Shown: positions 6,677 through 8,452 of the stretch, piece after piece | Numbering within the stretch: position 1 is the stretch's first letter | How the letters are laid out: each line of letters starts with the position of its first letter | DNA from: an uncultured Porphyromonadaceae bacterium | GTDB lineage: Bacteria > Bacteroidota > Bacteroidia > Bacteroidales > Muribaculaceae | DNA: 8,452 nucleotides | Direction: 5' to 3' | NCBI GenBank assembly: GCA_938027385.1 | Contig: CALJBF010000364.1 | Span: forward strand, 1-8,452 | Position numbers and translations under genes: made by a program | The notes under the pieces: model-generated | Told to the model about the DNA's origin: nothing | The model's input: the letters and a program-made list of their open reading frames with translations, nothing else | Database searches by the model: none

Positions 6677-7300
6677 ATGTCGAAATTCATAATATCGTCA
6701 GCCCGGTTTTTTTCGGCGTTTTTCTCGCCGCTGCTGTGCGGCACATACGCCGTGATGGCAGCCATGTTGCTGTCGTTTCTGCTTTACAGTCCGGCCAACG
6801 CCCGCATGATAGTTCTCCTGGTGACGTTTCTGGCCACCTGCGTCCTCCCGTTGCTGGTGATATTCGTGATGTGGAAGACCGGCAAGATTCATGACCCGGG
6901 CCTGAACGACCGTCGCGAGCGTGTCGTGCCCTATACCGTCACCATAGCCGCCTACGTCGGCGTGGCCGTATATACGGCACTTGTCAACGCCCCTATATGG
7001 CTCTCGATGATGCTGGTTGGCGGTGCCGTGAGTCTTACGGTGCTTGCCTCGGTAAACAGTGTCTGGAAAATGTCGGGGCACGCCACCGGCGTCGGCGGCC
7101 TCTGCGCCGTGGTGCTTTTCATGCTGTTGGCCGGCGTGGGTGTCAGAGACCTCACCGTCGAGTTCCTCGCGGCAGTGCTTGTGGCCGGTGTGGTATGCAC
7201 GTCGCGCCTGGTGCTTGAACGCCACACCCTGTTGCAGGTGGCGGCCGGGTTCGCCAACGGTTTCGTCTGCACCATCCTCTTCCCCCTCCTCTGGAAATAA
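6677..7300 (+). CDS. PAP2-like integral membrane protein
   Basis: The 207-residue protein has about six hydrophobic segments (roughly 14-37, 44-66, 86-104, 108-126, 138-156, 163-206 in part) and should sit in the inner membrane. It carries recognisable remnants of the phosphatidic acid phosphatase type 2 motifs: basic NDRRERVVP (77-85) for motif 1, SGH (133-135) for motif 2, and SR-x5-H (176-183) for motif 3. The motif 3 Asp expected four residues after the His is Gln (Q187). PAP2 enzymes remove phosphate from lipid phosphates such as undecaprenyl diphosphate or phosphatidylglycerophosphate; the actual substrate is unknown, and loss of the Asp makes activity uncertain. The ATG at 6677 is preferred because an in-frame start at 6503 would overlap rpoN by 110 nt and give a hydrophilic, uncharacteristic N terminus. 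It lies between rpoN and purE in the same orientation. Confidence 0.85.
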   Translation: MSKFIISSARFFSAFFSPLLCGTYAVMAAMLLSFLLYSPANARMIVLLVTFLATCVLPLLVIFVMWKTGKIHDPGLNDRRERVVPYTVTIAAYVGVAVYTALVNAPIWLSMMLVGGAVSLTVLASVNSVWKMSGHATGVGGLCAVVLFMLLAGVGVRDLTVEFLAAVLVAGVVCTSRLVLERHTLLQVAAGFANGFVCTILFPLLWK

Positions 7301-7302
7301 CC

Positions 7303-7347
7303 CTCCCAAAACTCCCATAATTCCCATACTTCCCATAACTCCCAAGA
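7303..7347 (+). repeat. Five-copy 9-bp tandem repeat before purE
   Basis: Five consecutive 9-nt units fill almost the whole 49-nt spacer: CTCCCAAAA, CTCCCATAA, TTCCCATAC, TTCCCATAA, CTCCCAAGA (consensus YTCCCAWAA), ending 2 nt before the purE ATG. The tract has a single G and no Shine-Dalgarno site. It therefore forms the translation initiation region of purE. Copy number could vary by replication slippage. No promoter element is visible in it. Confidence 0.9.
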
Positions 7348-7349
7348 CT

Positions 7350-7856
7350 ATGAACCCTTCAGTCAGCATAATAATGGGCAGCACAAGCGACCTGCCCGTG
7401 ATGAGCAAAGCCGCCGAGTTCCTGAACTCGATGCAGGTTCCTTTCGAGATGCTTGCCCTTTCGGCGCACCGCACCCCCGACGAGGTGGCCGATTTCGCCG
7501 CCAACGCCCATACCCGTGGCGTGAAAGTCATCATAGCCGGCGCCGGCATGGCCGCCGCGCTTCCCGGTGTCATCGCCGCCATCACGCCGCTCCCGGTAAT
7601 CGGCGTGCCTCTGGCAGCCACACTGCAGGGTGCCGACGCACTGCTCTCGATCTGCCAGATGCCTCCGGGCATACCCGTGGCCACTACCGGCATAAACGGT
7701 GCCATGAACGCCGCCGTGCTGGCCGTGCGCATGCTCGCGCTTTCCGACGCCACCCTTTCAGCCCGTTACAACGAATGGCGCGAACAGCTCGGCAAGAAAA
7801 TCGTAAAAGCCAATGACGAGCTGGCCCAGATACGTTACGACTTCAAGACAAACTGA
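7350..7856 (+). CDS. purE: N5-carboxyaminoimidazole ribonucleotide mutase (class I PurE)
   Basis: PurE converts N5-CAIR to CAIR in cytosolic de novo purine synthesis, normally after PurK. The 168 residues match the class I family. Visible signatures are MGSTSD (9-14), the catalytic SAHRTP (38-43) with H40 equivalent to E. coli H45, and QMPPGIPV followed by a GINGAMNAA segment. The block that reads AAHLPG in E. coli is AAALPG here, so the position of E. coli H75 is Ala (A70), with no gap between the two sites. The ATG at 7350 is chosen because it lies just before the first strand (VSIIMGS); in-frame upstream codons would overlap the PAP2-like gene. It follows the tandem repeat and precedes ispG by 21 nt. 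No purK is seen in the window. Confidence 0.95.
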   Translation: MNPSVSIIMGSTSDLPVMSKAAEFLNSMQVPFEMLALSAHRTPDEVADFAANAHTRGVKVIIAGAGMAAALPGVIAAITPLPVIGVPLAATLQGADALLSICQMPPGIPVATTGINGAMNAAVLAVRMLALSDATLSARYNEWREQLGKKIVKANDELAQIRYDFKTN

Positions 7857-7877
7857 TTTTAACAGACTTATTAGCTG

Positions 7878-8452
7878 ATGAGCTGTTTCGATTACAGACG
7901 CAGGCCGACCTCTGAGGTGAAAATCGGCCGCGTTACCGTGGGCGCTGACAACCCCATTGCCGTGCAGTCGATGAACAATACATCGACCACCGATATCGAG
8001 AGGTCTGTGGCTCAGGCCGAGCGCATAGCCCGCGCCGGTGCCGACATTGACCGACTGACCGCCCAGGGTGTCAGGGAGGCCGAGGCTCTCGGCGAAATCC
8101 GTACCCGTCTGCGCGAGCGCGGCGTGGAGATGCCCCTGGTGGCCGACATACATTTCAACCCCAAGGCTGCGTTCGCCGCCGCCGAGCGTGTCGACAAGGT
8201 GCGCATCAACCCCGGCAACTTCGTTGACCCGGGGCGCGTGTTCAAGCATATCGACTATACCGACGCCGAATATGCCGCCGAACTGCAGAAGATCGACCGC
8301 GCGTTCGTACCGTTCCTGAAACTCTGCCGCGAACATGGCACCGCCATACGCATCGGTGTGAACCACGGTTCGCTCTCTGACCGCATAATGAGCCGTTACG
8401 GCGACACCCCGGCGGGGATGGTGGAGAGCGCCATGGAGTTCCTGCGCGTTGC
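7878..8452 (+). CDS. ispG: (E)-4-hydroxy-3-methylbut-2-enyl-diphosphate synthase, 5' part
   Basis: IspG (GcpE) reductively converts methylerythritol cyclodiphosphate to HMBPP in the MEP isoprenoid pathway, using a [4Fe-4S] cluster. The window holds 191 complete codons from the ATG and ends inside the gene. Visible motifs are VQSMNNTSTTD (29-39), RLTAQGVREAE (59-69), ADIHFNP (89-95), KVRINPGN (107-114) and, after an extra segment of about 35 residues, IRIGVNHGSLSDRI. That extra segment is typical of the long plant/Bacteroidota form of about 600 residues; the cluster cysteines lie in the missing C-terminal part. D58 stands where most relatives have Val. The start is 21 nt after purE without a visible promoter, so it is probably co-transcribed. 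Confidence 0.95.
   Translation, partial: MSCFDYRRRPTSEVKIGRVTVGADNPIAVQSMNNTSTTDIERSVAQAERIARAGADIDRLTAQGVREAEALGEIRTRLRERGVEMPLVADIHFNPKAAFAAAERVDKVRINPGNFVDPGRVFKHIDYTDAEYAAELQKIDRAFVPFLKLCREHGTAIRIGVNHGSLSDRIMSRYGDTPAGMVESAMEFLRV

Noticed and set aside
7059..7349. N-terminal extension of the purE frame into the PAP2-like gene
   Set aside because: It would overlap the PAP2-like gene and translate the tandem repeat; PurE homologues begin at the ATG at 7350.
6698..7753. A 351-codon minus-strand open frame opposite the PAP2-like gene and purE
   Set aside because: Its low-complexity composition mirrors the + strand genes, and it crosses the tandem repeat and two genes with clear motifs.

Overview
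This window reads as ordinary, gene-dense chromosome from a fairly GC-rich member of the Bacteroidota, most likely Bacteroidales and possibly the Muribaculaceae. Several things point there: -7 promoter elements of the TAnnTTTG type with a -33 TTG; start codons preceded by A/C-rich, G-poor leaders instead of Shine-Dalgarno sites; a secreted protein with a Bacteroidales-style C-terminal tail; a four-gene ferredoxin-dependent 2-oxoacid oxidoreductase operon; and a plant/Bacteroidota-type ispG. The family assignment is inference. All recognised genes are on the + strand.

Layout: 1-319 has no gene. It holds a nested inverted-repeat element at the left edge (20-131), a G7 run and a -7-like promoter element. 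320-1906 is an unrecognised secreted protein, closed by a strong hairpin terminator (1964-2002). 1907-2254 is non-coding but busy: the terminator, a well-matched promoter (2073-2102) and a structured 5' leader with two predicted RNA hairpins. 2255-4980 is the operon korD-korA-korB-korC (ferredoxin, alpha, beta and gamma subunits of a 2-oxoglutarate or branched-chain 2-oxoacid:ferredoxin oxidoreductase). It is followed by two tandem hairpins (4992-5048). A second promoter (5104-5133), with the same -7 octamer and 19-nt spacing as the kor promoter, drives rpoN (sigma-54, 5164-6612). After rpoN come a PAP2-like membrane protein (6677-7300), purE (7350-7856) and the first 191 codons of ispG (7878 to the right edge), with gaps of 64, 49 and 21 nt, probably one transcript.

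The kor genes form one enzyme: TPP-dependent chemistry in alpha/beta, electrons through the beta-subunit cluster to the two-cluster ferredoxin subunit. In anaerobic Bacteroidales such enzymes can run reductively to make 2-oxoglutarate or branched 2-oxoacids. The rpoN-PAP2-purE-ispG group is functionally mixed (transcription, lipid phosphate or unknown membrane function, purine synthesis, isoprenoid synthesis).

I do not see a CRISPR array, transposase, defence system, tRNA or rRNA, and no convincing new multi-gene system. The most interesting non-gene signals are the wobble-rich RNA hairpin in the kor leader, a 5-copy 9-bp tandem repeat directly before purE, the nested palindromic element at the left edge, and substitutions at usually conserved active-site positions in PurE and the PAP2-like protein.
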